Shown: one piece after another, positions 40,353 to 51,480 of the stretch
Position numbering within the stretch: position 1 is the first letter of the stretch
Layout of the letters: each line of letters begins with the position of its first letter
From: Prorocentrum cordatum
Taxonomy: Eukaryota > Sar > Dinophyceae > Prorocentrales > Prorocentraceae
Assembly (NCBI GenBank): GCA_963575745.1
Contig: CAUYUJ010019282.1
Span: 262,680 to 326,679 of the forward strand
Direction of reading: 5' to 3'
DNA: 64,000 nucleotides
The notes under the pieces: generated by a model
Databases searched by the model: none
Told to the model about the DNA's origin: nothing
What the model saw: the letters and a program-made list of their open reading frames with translations, nothing else
Translations under genes and position numbers: made by a program

Positions 40353-41300
40353 TTATTTGAGGCCTGGGGGAAGATGCTCCCTGGTGAGAGTCAAAATGGC
40401 CTTGTGCCCGCCAATCTGATGTTCCGAGGGGGGCACGGGTTTCCTTGAATTTCTGGGAGGCCCGGACCCGCCAGCACCTGAACTGTCCACGCCAGAAGAC
40501 CCCACGGAAGACCTAAAGAAGGTATCGGTGTCTGGGTTGGATGGCTGGGTCTCCGTCTTCCGCGCTAATGACCTCCACTGACCGCGAGACTCCCTCGGAA
40601 GCCCGGGTAGCCGAGAAGGAGGGGCCGAACGCAGAGAACGAAGCAATCGCGCCGCGGACATCATGTGGGTCTTCTTCTGGCACCCGGGGCAGACAACCTG
40701 ATTGCCTGGAATATCTGGCCAGTGGGAGGTCGAAGTTAAAAGATGATGGAAAGCCTTCTCGCTGCGCTCCCGCCGCAGAGCCCTCTCGCCCTCGGCGGGA
40801 GCTTCGTGGGCGGGAAAATGAGCCCACCGCATCATCCGCAAGGCTGCCAGCCTCCCACGCACCTGCTCAGCAAGGGTGTCCAGGGCCAGCACTCGCTGCA
40901 CAACCCCCTGGGGAGGCGGCGGCTCGGCCGGCGGTCTCGCCTGCTAATTCGTGGGTCGCGCCACTTACATGGGGAACCCAGGCTGGCCAACGGGCCCGCG
41001 CATCAGCGCCCGCGGCACGTGACCTGACCTTGAGGTATCGAACCTGGCCTGCCCGCGGGCCCAAGACTCTCCAATTCTCGATCCAAGGCCCACGATTTGA
41101 AGACATCTCTACACACGGCCCCTTGAGGTACACGCGAATAAGATACGCAGAGTCAGCCACCACTAAGGACCCAACTCGCGTGCCTGAGGAGCCCCATTGC
41201 CCCTTTAAGCTCAGCTCGATCGATGGCCCAGAAATCCGCGACCATCCACTCGGGCACGCCCAAGGTTTCGATCTTCGCTCCAAACCTCCGCGCCCCACCC
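40353..41300 (-). pseudogene. LINE RNase H domain and zinc-binding tail, frameshifted
   Basis: The minus strand reads, across frames, AIDRAELKGAMGLLRHASW (RNase H Glu region), then GSLVVADSAYLIRVYLKGP (Asp region), then GQVRYLKVRSRAA. The next frame (40901-40353) reads VLALDTLAEQVRGRLAALR, SHWPDIPGNQVVCPGCQKKT (CxxC) and a Ser/Pro-rich C-terminus ending at a stop. This order, RNase H then a CxxC tail at the protein end, is what I expect at the 3' end of dinoflagellate LINEs with an RNase H. The EN and RT parts are missing; to the right it meets the C1 segment of the satellite. It differs in sequence from the LINE at 48.5-52.9 kb. Confidence 0.55.
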
Positions 41301-41421
41301 CACTCGCCCGAGGCGGGGGTCGGCAGGGAAGGCGCCGAGCGCCCCTCGGCCTAGGAGGGCCCAGGAAGGCCCGAGAGGGGAACGCTGACGGGGCCTTCCT
41401 GTCTCACAATGTGCGCATCCT
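41281..41421. repeat. Segment C, copy 1 of a ~140-bp duplicated block
   Basis: This block matches 45101-45240 at about nine positions in ten by eye (shared phrase GGCCTAGGAGGGCCCAGGA). In both places it is followed by a CTC/CAT microsatellite and then by the ~330-bp satellite units. Confidence 0.9.
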
Positions 41422-41528
41422 CCTCCTCCTCCTCCTCCTCCTCCTCCTCCTCATCATCATCATCATCAGCAGCAGCATCCTCAGCATCATCATCATCATC
41501 AGCAGCAGCAGCATCCTCATCAGCATCC

Positions 41529-41564
<36 letters not shown>

Positions 41565-41716
41565 ACATCATCATCGCCACCAACATCATCATCAACATCA
41601 TCAGCATCACCATCATCATCATCATCATCGTCATCATCAGCATCATCATCAACAACATCACCATCATCATCATCATCATCATCAGCATCATCGTCATCAT
41701 CATCAGCAGCAGCATC
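41418..41716. repeat. (CTC)n then (CAT)n microsatellite
   Basis: About 35 bp of CTC followed by about 260 bp of CAT/CAG/CAA triplets. The open frames (poly-Ser, poly-Asp, poly-Met) are repeat artefacts. Confidence 0.95.
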
Positions 41717-41739
41717 ACGGCAGGACAAAAAACATGAAA

Positions 41740-42245
41740 CATTATGTTTTCACGTAAACAATGGGAACAAACTAGGAATACCTGTGACTGTCGGTACTCT
41801 GATGGTGCAGACGCTCCACATTTAAAATCCTTGTGCAGCAGCCTTTACAAAAGGATTTCTTGTGTAGCTACCTTACACAAGGATTTCAACTGAGGGTATA
41901 TGCAGTGGCCTCCACAGTGAGAGCCCTTGTGTAGCAGCCCTTATAAAGGGAGTCTGTGTTTGGTGGCGGCCTTACGAAAGGGTGTTCATTGTGGGGGGAT
42001 CTGCAGTGGCGGCACCGTGATCCCAGGAAACCTAAAGAGGAAATCAAGAAAAACAGGACAAGCATGAAACACCTGATGTTTCATATGCCAAAATCAGAGA
42101 AAGCTGGGCAGACCTGGCATTGTCGGTACTCTGTTGGTGCAGACGCTCCACACTTAAAACCCTTGTGTAGCAGCCTTTACATAAGGATTCCTTGTGCAGC
42201 GACCTTACACTAGGATCTCAACTGTGGGTGACCTGCATTGATTCT
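41740..42245. repeat. ~330-bp satellite (unit A), first block, ~1.5 units
   Basis: Unit landmarks: CTGTGACTGTCGGTACTC, GGTGCAGACGCTCCACAC, then CCTTTACAAAAGGATTCC, GTGGCGACCTTACAC, CTGCAGTGGCCTCCACA, GTGGCGGCCTTACAAAAGGG, GGGGGGATCTGCAGTGGCGG and GAGCCCAGGAAAGCTA. The CGGTACTC landmark lies at about 41791 and 42121. Each unit contains about four related ~80-bp subunits built from TTTGTGGCnGCCTTnACAAAAGG. Confidence 0.9.
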
Positions 42246-42450
42246 CCTTTCTAAAAGACTAATAGATTCTACCCCCCCCCGGACTTATCGGGTCCCCCGC
42301 GCGTGCTGTAAATCACAGATGATTCTGACCACATGTCCATCCTAAATATGAATTCGTGCCATTCCAGCCAAGCCGGGTTCCCCCCCCCTCGGTTCACTTG
42401 TAAAAAACACTATGCGGTGACATGTTTTGTTCTAACATAGCACTTTTTCA
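42246..42450. other. Spacer interrupting the satellite
   Basis: Contains C runs (about 42272 and 42382). It is not repeated elsewhere in the window as far as I can see. No gene. Confidence 0.6.
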
Positions 42451-42451
42451 C

Positions 42452-42920
42452 GAATCCCTTGCAAAAAATGGGACGAAGTGCACACGCGCGCGTCGTGGCG
42501 CGCGCATGCCGAAATCCTTCAAAAACCTTCGGTTCCGGAGAGATTTCAAAATTGAATTTCCAAAAAACATGTAAAAACACATGGTTTCGCAACACTGATT
42601 TGCTAAAAAAACTTACGCGCGAGCTCTTGCGAAATCTTAAGAAAACCATTGGTGTTCCAAGATTTTCACAAAATGCTACCAAACGGGCTTCGCGCGCGCA
42701 TGTCGAAATCTGTCGAACGCCCTTGCGCGTGTGCCGTCGCGAGAATCCTCTGCAAAAAATGAAACGAAGTGCAGACGCGCGCGTCGTCGCGGGCGTATGC
42801 CGAAATCCTTCAAAAGCCTTCGGTTTCGGAAGGATTTCGAAATCGTGCGTCCAAAAAACCAACAAAAACACAAGGTTTCGCAACACGGGTTTTCAACAAA
42901 ATTGTGCGCGCGCGCTCTTG
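42452..42920. repeat. ~291-bp tandem duplication, 1.6 units
   Basis: GCAAAAAATGGGACGAAGTG at about 42461 is matched by GCAAAAAATGAAACGAAGTG at about 42752. Both are followed by ACGCGCGCGTCGT, CCGAAATCCTTCAAAA, CCTTCGGTT and GGTTTCGCAACAC. It sits inside the satellite and looks like an inserted unit of another family. Confidence 0.88.
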
Positions 42921-42921
42921 C

Positions 42922-42951
42922 GTCGTCGTCGTCGTCGTCCTCCCTCCTCCC

Positions 42952-42989
<38 letters not shown>

Positions 42990-43300
42990 TTCTGTCTTTC
43001 CTCGTCGTCGTTGTCGTCGTCTTGACGTCGTCGTCGTTTCCGTCGTCGTTGTCGCCGTGGTCGTCCTTCCTCCCTCGTTGTCTTCGTCGGCGTCTCGTCG
43101 TTGTCCCTCCTATTTCGTCGCCGTCGTCGTCGTCGTCGTCGTCGTGATCTTCACTCCTCCCTCGTCGTTATCCTCCTCCCTCGTCGTCGTCGTCCGTCGT
43201 CGGCGTCTCGTCGTCGAAAACATTGGAGATGTCGTCGGTGTCGTCGCAGTCGCTGTCGGCGGCGCCGTCGTCGTCGATGTCGCTGTCGTCGTCGGCATCG
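42922..43300. repeat. (GTC)n microsatellite
   Basis: A long imperfect GTC run with CTCCCTC interruptions. No stops occur in some frames, but there are no real coding features. Confidence 0.95.
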
Positions 43301-43429
43301 GTGTCGCGGCCAAGTGCCATGCAGTACCTACCGTCACGGTCTTGTCTGAAGATGTCTTGCGACCAAGTTGCGGGTGGGAGGGTGGGATGTTTGCACGAGC
43401 AGTGAAGAGGACAGCTTCAAGACGGTCAA

Positions 43430-44690
43430 GATTAGCCTCCACACTTAGAATATGTTCGCAACAACCTTTGCAAACACAATGCCTTTTGTGGCGGCCTTAC
43501 AAACAAAGGTTTCCATTGTGGGGGGTTTTGCAATGGCGGCGCATTAGGCCCAAGAACGTTAGAGAAGATAGCAAGGAAGACGGGAAAAGCATATAAAAGT
43601 TTGTGTTTCCATGAAAATGCGAAAAAGCTCGGAACACCTATGACTGTCAGTACTGTTACGGTGCAGACGTTCCACACCTTCAAATCCTTTTGTGGCAGCC
43701 TTTTACAATTGTGGCGACATTACATGGGGATTTCAAATCTGGGTGACCTGCAAAGGCCCCCACACTTAGAATCTCTGTTTTGCAACAGCCTCTGCGAAAG
43801 AATGTCTTTTGTGGCGGCCTTACAAAAGTTATTGGAGGGATTTGCAGAGGCGGTATCTTGAGCCCAGGGAACCTACAGAGGACAACGAGAAAAACTTGAA
43901 AAACAAAAGAAGGCCGGTGTTTTCACAAGGGAAATAAGAAAAAGCTAGGAAAGCCTGTGGCTGTCGGTACTCTTATGGTGCAGACGCTCCACACTTAAAA
44001 TCCTTTTTGTGCCGCCTTTACAAAAGGATTCCTTTTGCAACGACATTCCACAAGGATTTCAACTGTGGGAGAGCTGCAGTGGCCTCCACAATTGAAGCCT
44101 TTTTTTGTAGCACCCCTTAGAAATGTAATCCTTGTTGTGGCGGCCTTACGACAAGGGTTTCAAATTGTGGCGGGATCTGCAGTGGCGGCACCCTGAGCCC
44201 AGGAAAGCTAGAGAGGAAAACCGGGAAAAAACAGGAAAGCCATAACAAACGTATGCTTCACAAAGAGAAATAAGAAAAAGCTAGGCAAACCTGTCACCGT
44301 CGGTACTCTTATGGTGCAGACGCTCCACATTGTAAATCCTTTTGTGTCGCAGCCTTTACAAAAGGATCCCTTTTTGTGGCGACCTTACTCAAGGATTGGG
44401 TGACCTGCAGTGGACTCCACATTTAGAATTGTTGCTGCAACAGAGTCTGCAAAGGGATTCCCTTTGTGGCGGCCCTACGTAGGGTTTCCATATTGGGGGA
44501 ACCTACAGCGGCGGCAAGTTGAGCCCAGGGACGCTCAAGAGGAAAACAGGAAAAACAGGAACAGCAGGAATAAGCATGCGTGCTTCAAAAGGAAACGCAG
44601 GAAAAAGAGGACGACCTGTGACTGTTGGTATTTTTGTGGTGCAGACGTCTCCACACTGAAAATTATTGTGTAGCACCCTATACACAAGGA
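43430..44690. repeat. Unit A satellite, second block, ~4 units
   Basis: The CGGTACTC landmark or variant lies at about 43643, 43956, 44301 and 44620 (spacings 313, 345 and 319 bp). Units share all landmarks of the first block. The last unit passes into segment B. Confidence 0.9.
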
Positions 44691-44960
44691 CTAATTTGCA
44701 AAGGTTGTTGCAAAAGCATCCGTGCCCGAGGTGCGAGTAGCATTGGCGTAGTCGTGCACCTTGCACCAAATGAAAAACAATTGCCGTGCGGGCTGCTGGT
44801 GGCGATCGCACGCTTTGAGCAACGCGCTCCTGAGTCATGATATATATGCTCGCGACTAGCTCCATGGCAGCCGAAGGGGGGACAGGCAGGGGGAGGAGGT
44901 GGAGGAGGAGGAGGACGAAAAGGCCGAGGAAGAGGAGGGAGAGGAAGAGGAAAGCATGAC
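44690..44960. repeat. Segment B, copy 1
   Basis: AAGCATCCGTGCCCGAGGTG, then GCGGGCTGCTGGTGGCGATC, GAGCAACGCGCTCCTGAGT, GCTCGCGACTAG and a GGA tract. It aligns with 47755-48020 over its whole length with scattered changes. Confidence 0.9.
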
Positions 44961-45100
44961 AAGCATGTTAAACAACAGTTTTGGGAACACATGTTTTCTC
45001 TGTGACTAACCAAGAGAAAAACGAAACCTGTGACTGTCGCTGCTGTTGAAGTGTTTCCTGTTTCCCAGGTGAAAACAAAGGTGTGCTACTGGTTCTCCTT

Positions 45101-45325
45101 CAAGCCCCCGCGCCCCACCCCACTCGCCCGAGGCGGGGGTCAGCAGGGAAGGGCGCCGAGCGTCTCTCGGCCTAGGAGGGCCCAGGAAGGCCCGAGAGGG
45201 GAACGTTGTGGGGCCCTCCTGTCTCGCAATTTGCGCATCCTCCTCCTCCTCCTCTTCCTCCTCCTCCTCATCATCATCGTCATCATCATCAGCATCATCT
45301 GCATCAGCAACAGCACCACAACAGA
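45101..45325. repeat. Segment C, copy 2, and CTC/ATC microsatellite
   Basis: Same block as 41281-41421, again followed by CTC then ATC triplets (45238-45312). The microsatellite is much shorter than in copy 1. Confidence 0.9.
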
Positions 45326-45339
45326 AGAAAAAACATGAA

Positions 45340-47750
45340 ACGTCATGTGCTTTCACTTGGACAAATAGGAACGTGCTAGGAAGACCTGCGACTGTCGGTA
45401 TTCTTGTGGTGCAGACGTTCCACACGTAGAATCCTTGTGTAACAGCCTGTACACAAGGATTTCTTGTGTGGCAACCTTACACAAGGATTTCAAGTGAAAG
45501 GATTAGCAGTGGCCTCCACCATGAGAGGCCCTTCGTAGCAGCCTTTACAAAAGACATCTCTTTTGTGGCGGCCTTACGACAGGGTTTTCCTTGTGGGGGT
45601 GATCTGCAGTGGCGGCACACTGAGCCCAGGAAAGCTAAAGGGGAAAACAGAGGAAGCATCAAGAAAAACCTGAAACAACTTATGTATTCACATGGGAACA
45701 TAAGAAAAAACTAGGAAAACCTGTGACTGTCGGTACGCTGATGGTGCAGACGCTCCACACTTACAATCCTTTTGCCGCAGCCCTTTAAACCAAAGAGGAT
45801 TTGTTGTGGCGACCTTTCACAAGGATTTCAAGTGTGGGTGACCTGCATAAGCCTCCACACGTAGAATATGTTCGCACCCGCCTCTGCAAACTAATGCCCT
45901 TTTTTTGTGGCGGTCTTGCAAAAGGGTTTCCATTGTGGGGGGATCTACAAAGGTGGCATATTGAGAGCCCAGGAAAGCTAAAGAGGAAAAAACGAAACAC
46001 GGGAAAACCGTGAAAATGCCTTTTTGCTTTCACAAGGAAAAATAACAAAACGCTAGGAATACCTGTGACTGTTGGTACTCTTGTGGTGCAGACGTTCCAC
46101 ACTTAAAATCATTGTGTAACCTTTTTGTGTGGCGACCTTACACAAGGATTTCAAGTGAGGGGGATTTGCAGTGGCCTCAACCATGAGAAGCCTTGTGTAG
46201 CAGCCTTTACAAAGGGAATCCTTTTATTCGTGGCGGCTTAAAAAAAAGGTTGTCAGTGTGGGGGGGTCTGCCGTGGCGCACTTTGAACCCAGGAAACCTA
46301 GAGAGGAACACAGGAGAAAAAACAACAGGAGGCACAGGAAAACACGTTCGTCTTCACCGGGAAAAGAAACAAGGAATACCTGTGACCGTCGGTACTATCA
46401 TGGTGCAGACGTTCCACACTTAAAATCATTGCGTAGCAGCCTTTACAAAGGATTCCTTTTTGTGGCGAGCTTACACAGGGACTTCACTTGCGGGTGACCT
46501 GCATTGGCCTCCACGCTGGGCAACAGCCTCTGCAACATAATTCTTCTGGTGAAGGCCTTACACAAGGGTTTCCGTTGTGGGGGGTTCTGCCGTGGCGGCA
46601 CCTTGAGCCCAGGAAAGGTAGAGAGGACAACAGGAACAAACAAAACAAACATGAAACAACTTTCGCGTCCACAGGGAAACATAAGAAGCAACTAGGAAGA
46701 CCTGTGACCGTCGGTACTCCTATGGTGCAGGCGTTCCACACTTAAAATCATTGCGTAGCAGCCTTTTGCAACAAAAACAGAAGATTTTTTGTGGCGACCA
46801 TACACAAGATTTCAAGTGCGGGTGACCTGCAGTGGCCTCCACACTTGGAATCATTTTTGCAACAACCGTTGCCAAATGATGCCTTTTGCGGCGGCCTTGA
46901 AAAAGGGTGTCCATTGTGGGGGGATCCGCAAAGGCGGCATCTTGAGCCCAAGAAAGCTAAAGAGGAAAACCAGGGAAACAAACAAGACAACCATGAAAAA
47001 GCCGGCGCCGCCACAGGGAAACTCAAAAAGAAGCTCGGAACACTTGTGACTGTCGGAACTCGTATGGCGCAGACACCCCACACTTAAATCTTTTTTTTGT
47101 GTGGCAGCCTTTATAAAAAAGGATTCCTTGTGCAGCGCCATTACACAAGGACTTCAAATGTGCAGGAACTGCAGTGGCCTCCACCATTAAAGGCCTTTTT
47201 GTAACAGCTGTTACAAAAAGGATGTTGTTGCGTCGGCCTTGAGAAAGGGCTTTCATTGTGAAGGATCTGCAGTGGCGGCACGTTGATCGCAAGAAGGCTA
47301 GAAAGGGAAACAAGGAAAACACAGGAATGTCGGGAAACACTTCTGCTTCCATGGGAAAGTGAAAAGAAATGCGGGAACACTTGTTGCCGTCGGTACTCCA
47401 ATGGCGCAGACGCTCCACACTTGAAACCCTTTTGTGCAGCAGTCTTGACAACAAGGGTTCCTTTTGTGTGGCGGGTTTACACGAGGACTTCAGATGTGGG
47501 TGACCTGCAGTGGCCTCCACAATTAGAACATGGTTGTTGACAGCCTTTGCAAACATTTTTTAATATAAAAAGAAAAACTTTTTTTGTGGCGGCCTTACGC
47601 AAAACGGTTTCCATTTTGGGGGGGTCTGCAGCGGCGGCAAGTTGAGCCCAGGAAAGCTAAAAACGAAAACAGGAAAAACAGGAACAGCTGGGGAAAAAAT
47701 TGTGCGGTTCAAACTATTGCGTCGCAGCCTTTTACACAAGGATTAATGTG
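45340..47750. repeat. Unit A satellite, third block, ~7.3 units
   Basis: Landmarks at about 45395, 45730, 46073, 46388, 46709, 47055 and 47390, spaced about 315-346 bp. In most units a plus-strand frame runs through GDLQWRHLEPRKAKEEN-like sequence and GRPVTVGTLMVQTFHT-like sequence to a TAA that falls at the same unit position. Confidence 0.92.
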
Positions 47751-47754
47751 TAAA

Positions 47755-48020
47755 TACTGTTGCAAAAACATCCGTGCCCGAGGTGCGAATCGCACTGGCG
47801 CTATCGTGCATCATGCACCACATGAGAAACAATTACCATGCGGGCTGCTGGTGGCGATCACACGATTTGAGCAGCGTGCTCATGAGTTATGACATGCTCG
47901 CGACCAACCCCATGGCAACCGAAGGGTGGATAGGCGGGGGGAGGAGGAGGTGGAGGAGGAGGACGACGGAAAGGCAGAGGAAAAAGAGGGGGAGGAGGAG
48001 GACAAAGGAACGGGAGGAGG
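47755..48020. repeat. Segment B, copy 2
   Basis: Matches 44690-44960, ending in a GGA tract. It closes the second super-unit (C, microsatellite, A units, B). Confidence 0.9.
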
Positions 48021-48470
48021 AAGGTATCCGACAACCCTGCCCGTATTGACGGGCGCGGCGCTGCTGATCATTTTTGCGGAATTGCAAGCGCATCTACCGG
48101 GGGGCAGAAAACTTCAACGTCGACATTTGATGTCACGCCGTACGCTATCAACGTAGAGGGTTCTGTGCTGGCACATGGTGGATACACCGATTGCCAGCCT
48201 CTTCTTTTTGCGGGATGCTTCTCAACATGGGCTGCGTCATCTTCTACACCGTGCAGTGATATTCTCTCGGACGCTGCCTGGTGGACCTAGCATCGGACCC
48301 AGGCCTCGCGCCGTGCCGAATCGCCAAGCCAGGCCTCGCGCCGCGCCAAACTGCTCGGGACGTTTTCCCGGGACCTGGCCAAGGCCCACGACGGCCGCCA
48401 CAGGATAAGGGGCACCGTGAGGCTTCAGTCTCTGGGGATCAAAGGACTCCCCCGCGTGGCGAGGGGTTGA
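48020..48470. other. Flank between satellite and LINE; no supported gene
   Basis: It contains GCCAGGCCTCGCGCCG phrases duplicated at about 48298 and 48330. It may be the 5' end of the LINE, whose endonuclease begins within the next 200 bp. Confidence 0.5.
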
Positions 48471-48473
48471 GCC

Positions 48474-49330
48474 ATGCAGACAAGAGACACGTGCCGGGGC
48501 TGCTCGCGCGGCTGTCCCCTGCGATCTGCGCGAGAGATGTCGAGGCCGCTGAGCAGCGCCACGGCCAACTTTCGAGACCTCGAGGCTGGCGCGTCGGCGC
48601 GGCGCGGCGCCCAGGCGACGGGCATTCTGCAGGTCGTCCCTGCCAGCGCCAGATCGCGCGGGCCCCTGATTGACATGCTCAAGATGCCCTGGGCGGCCAC
48701 TGACATATTCTCGATGCAGGAGCACCGCGCCGAGGCCAAACAGCTCGCCGATGTCCAGCACCAAGCGGTTCGAGCAGGCTCTGCAAGGCTTCGGGTCGCT
48801 GCCCCGCCCACTGAGCACGGCGGAACGCACGGCGGCCTTGCCACCCTGGCACCACCCAGAGCGACGGTCACGAGAGCGCCCCACTGCCCTCTGGAGATCG
48901 CCCCAGGCCGAGCAATGGCAGCACAGGTCTATTGGGGGCCCAGGGGCGGGATCACCATGGTCAGCATCTACCTGCGCGACAGCGAGGGCCTCAGCGACGA
49001 GGACGTTGATAGCTTGTCCAAGGCGGCTGGAAACATCGTGTCACTCGAGGCCCAGGGCAGATCTTGGCTCATAGCTGGCGAGCGGAACATGGATGGGCAT
49101 CTACCTTGCGCGGCCCTTCTTCAACGGCCTCCACGGAGTGGTGATCCACCCCTCTTGCCCAACTTGTCTCCAGTGTAAACCAGGCCCGATCTTGGACTGC
49201 ATGCGCGCATCCACTCAGCTAGCGGCCAGGACGGGCCGCTGTGAGGTCGGAGAGGACGCAGACTTGCTCTCATTCCTACATGTGGCAGACGACAGAATGC
49301 AAGATGAGCATGCGACGTGGGCGCGCGCCC
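48474..49330 (+). pseudogene. LINE endonuclease (EEP/APE-like) domain, frameshifted
   Basis: The plus frame 48474-49178 reads PWAATDIFSMQEHRAEAKQL (the QExR motif with the metal-binding Glu), GGTHGGLATLAPP, QVYWGPRGGITMVSIYLRDS, then SWLIAGERNMDG. EEP nucleases have GDxN at this last site; here it reads GERN, so the catalytic Asp is replaced. A second frame continues FFNGLHGVVIHPSCPTCLQC, PGPILDCMRASTQLAAR and LLSFLHVADD, where the final catalytic (S/T)DH-type motif is not intact. The enzyme nicks target DNA for target-primed reverse transcription. A frameshift near 49090 plus the lost residues mark it as dead. Confidence 0.8.
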
Positions 49331-50640
49331 CTGTCCAGCCGCTATCAGTCGACCCTGCGCCGCGCCCAGGTCGCGTAAGGCCCCCTCCGCCTCGTGACAG
49401 GGCAGCGGCGCAGAAGCTCAGTTCCGACGCAAGTGATGCACGGCAGCCGGCAATTGCGCGGGCTGCCGCGCAGGCGCGGCTGGAAGGCGAGATGCTTGAC
49501 AAGCGCGACATTGCTGACCCGAACCACAGGGCCAGACACCCAGGGAGAGCAGGACCACCAGACAGGGAGCGGAAAAATACTCCAGCCCCCTGGAGCTCGA
49601 GCGCCGCAGACACTGGCAGCCTACAAGCTACCTGGCAGGTGGGCTCGACATATGAGGGCCATGAATCTGCGGACGCACAAGTTCGTGGAAGTGCTTCATT
49701 AAGCCGGGCCTCTTTCCACGCCACATGCCACCGATTGCAAGCATCAGGCCCAAGCAGAACACGAACTGCACCAGACCACTCGGCAACTTGGGGACCTTTC
49801 AGCAGCGGCTCGCCCAAGAGGACGAGGACCTGATTTTAGAAGCTGAGGCGCGTGTTTTCACCGAGTTGGCCTGGGACCTCCAGGGTCAGCGGGGTGTCTC
49901 GAAATCGTTGGGCGCCCGAGCTCTTGGGCGTAGAGGACCGTGGCTCGCTGCAGGATCTCCGCGCCACTGCCTGCGCCCCCAGCCTGGAAGGCGACGGCCA
50001 AAGGCTTCGGGACAAAGTGGGTACAGTCATTGAGGCAGTCGGCTATTTTGAAGAGTGGGAGGAGTGGGCTGTTGCTGTTTCCCAGGGCGGCGCGCGCCAG
50101 GCACACCGTTTCGCCAGAGTGCGTCAGCTCCAGGAGGTGCGCGAGCTTTCGAATAGAACCCATCCCTACCAGCGCACTGGCGACTGCTTTGGACACCTGG
50201 GACACGATTTGGCGTACTCACCATCAGACGAAGCTCGACTTGCCCTGTGATGTCCAGCAGTGTGCCAGCATGCTTGACATCCACTTGCGCGGCTTGCGAG
50301 CAGTCCTACGTAAATTCCCGCTGCGCGCTGCCCTGGGCCAACTCTCGATGGTGTCGGACGTTGGTATCGGTGCTTTGATATTGTTTGCTCCGCAGGTGCG
50401 AACACCTATGCGCATGGCCAGATGGTCGTCAACAGACACGCATGGTACGTCTACCCAAGAAACCGGTCGGACAGAGGCTCGCCAATTACCAGGGCCAACG
50501 AGTGGTGAACGGGGTAGGGCTCACTATCGCTGCCGCGCACATCGCACCAGGGCATCGTAGCTGGTTGTTCTCATGCGACGGCGGTGGTCAATCTCATGTT
50601 GCACCAGACTCTTATTTAGCTGTGCAAGTTATACCCAAGT
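49330..50640 (+). pseudogene. LINE region between endonuclease and RT active site, heavily frameshifted
   Basis: Plus-strand fragments in changing frames: EMLDKRDIADPNHRARHPGR, then RLRDKVGTVIEAVGYFEEWE, GARQAHRFARVRQLQEVREL, LATALDTWDTIWRTHHQTKL, QCASMLDIHLRGLRAVLRKF and NGVGLTIAAAHIAPGHRSWL. The Trp-rich TWDTIW part resembles the linker before LINE RT fingers, and GLTIAAAHIAPGHRSWLF may be from the fingers. At least four frame changes are needed. Confidence 0.6.
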
Positions 50641-51480
50641 GCCACGCCTCGTCCGCTCATGGATGACGCCAGTTTCCAATGGATTGGGGCGTCTGCAGAT
50701 GGCGCAAATCTCCTTTTGTTCTGCCGTCCGATGGTTCACGGAGCAGGTATTCGAGCACGGGCCGACCATCCAGGCGCCCAAGCCGGGGCGTGGCCACTGG
50801 GTGCGCGACGCGAAGGTCGGCCTCCAAACAGTCCAAGGGTCTGAGGATAAACGCGCGCAAGCACATGCGCAACTTGGGCCATGAGCTCTCGGGCGGACGG
50901 GCGCGGCGCATCCAGGAGCGCGAGAGACTGGCGGCATTGGCGGCCGAGCGCGCCAAGCTCCAGGCCTTGGCCAGAAGGGCTAAGGAGAAAGTGCGCACAC
51001 TGCGGCGGACAGGATCGTTACCTTCGGCGGCTCACGGTGCAGGCGTCAGTGGCGTAGCAGAATCTATCTACACTGACAAAGTTGCGGTCTGTGGCGGCTA
51101 CACTCGCGGGGGGCGCGATCTCGCGTCTCTAGCACGGCCTGGCGTAGCACGCAGACTGACGGCCAATGTGATCCAGTTATTTGTGGAACCGCCAGTCTGG
51201 CAATGCGATATGCAGGTACTGCGCGGGACCACCACCAAGTTTTACTTGCCAGTTTGCAGCGCGCCTACATGGCCATGGAGAGCAGGTTCAATGGCGCTCC
51301 TTCCCGGGGCAAATGCTCGGGCCCGACCTCGGCCACCTTCCTCGCGCTGCAGAGAATTCAATGGCACGCGGCGTCGGCGCGCATTTCTGTCACAGATCAG
51401 GGCGTGGCCGTCAACCTGCTCAAGACACCGCCGTTCGTACTGAAGCAGATGCTCATCGATGGCTTGGACAGGTGGTAGAT
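50640..51480 (+). pseudogene. LINE reverse transcriptase, palm and thumb remnants
   Basis: The active-site loop reads RPLMDDASFQWIGASADG (DD at 50662-50667). The next frame continues GLRINARKHMRNLGHELSGG, RRIQERERLAALAAERAKLQ, RAKEKVRTLRRTGSLPSAAH and GAGVSGVAESIYTDKVAVC; another reads RAYMAMESRFNGAPSRGKC and NLLKTPPFVLKQMLIDGLDR to a stop at 51476-51478. The NLGHEL and Arg/Ala helix after the palm are typical of dinoflagellate LINE RTs in my experience. The two catalytic Asp are kept, but upstream RT motifs are scattered. Function: copies LINE RNA at the nicked target. Confidence 0.75.

Noticed and set aside
41409-41825. Poly-Ser plus frame and poly-Asp minus frame
   Set aside because: They are produced by the CTC/CAT microsatellite and run by chance into a satellite unit.
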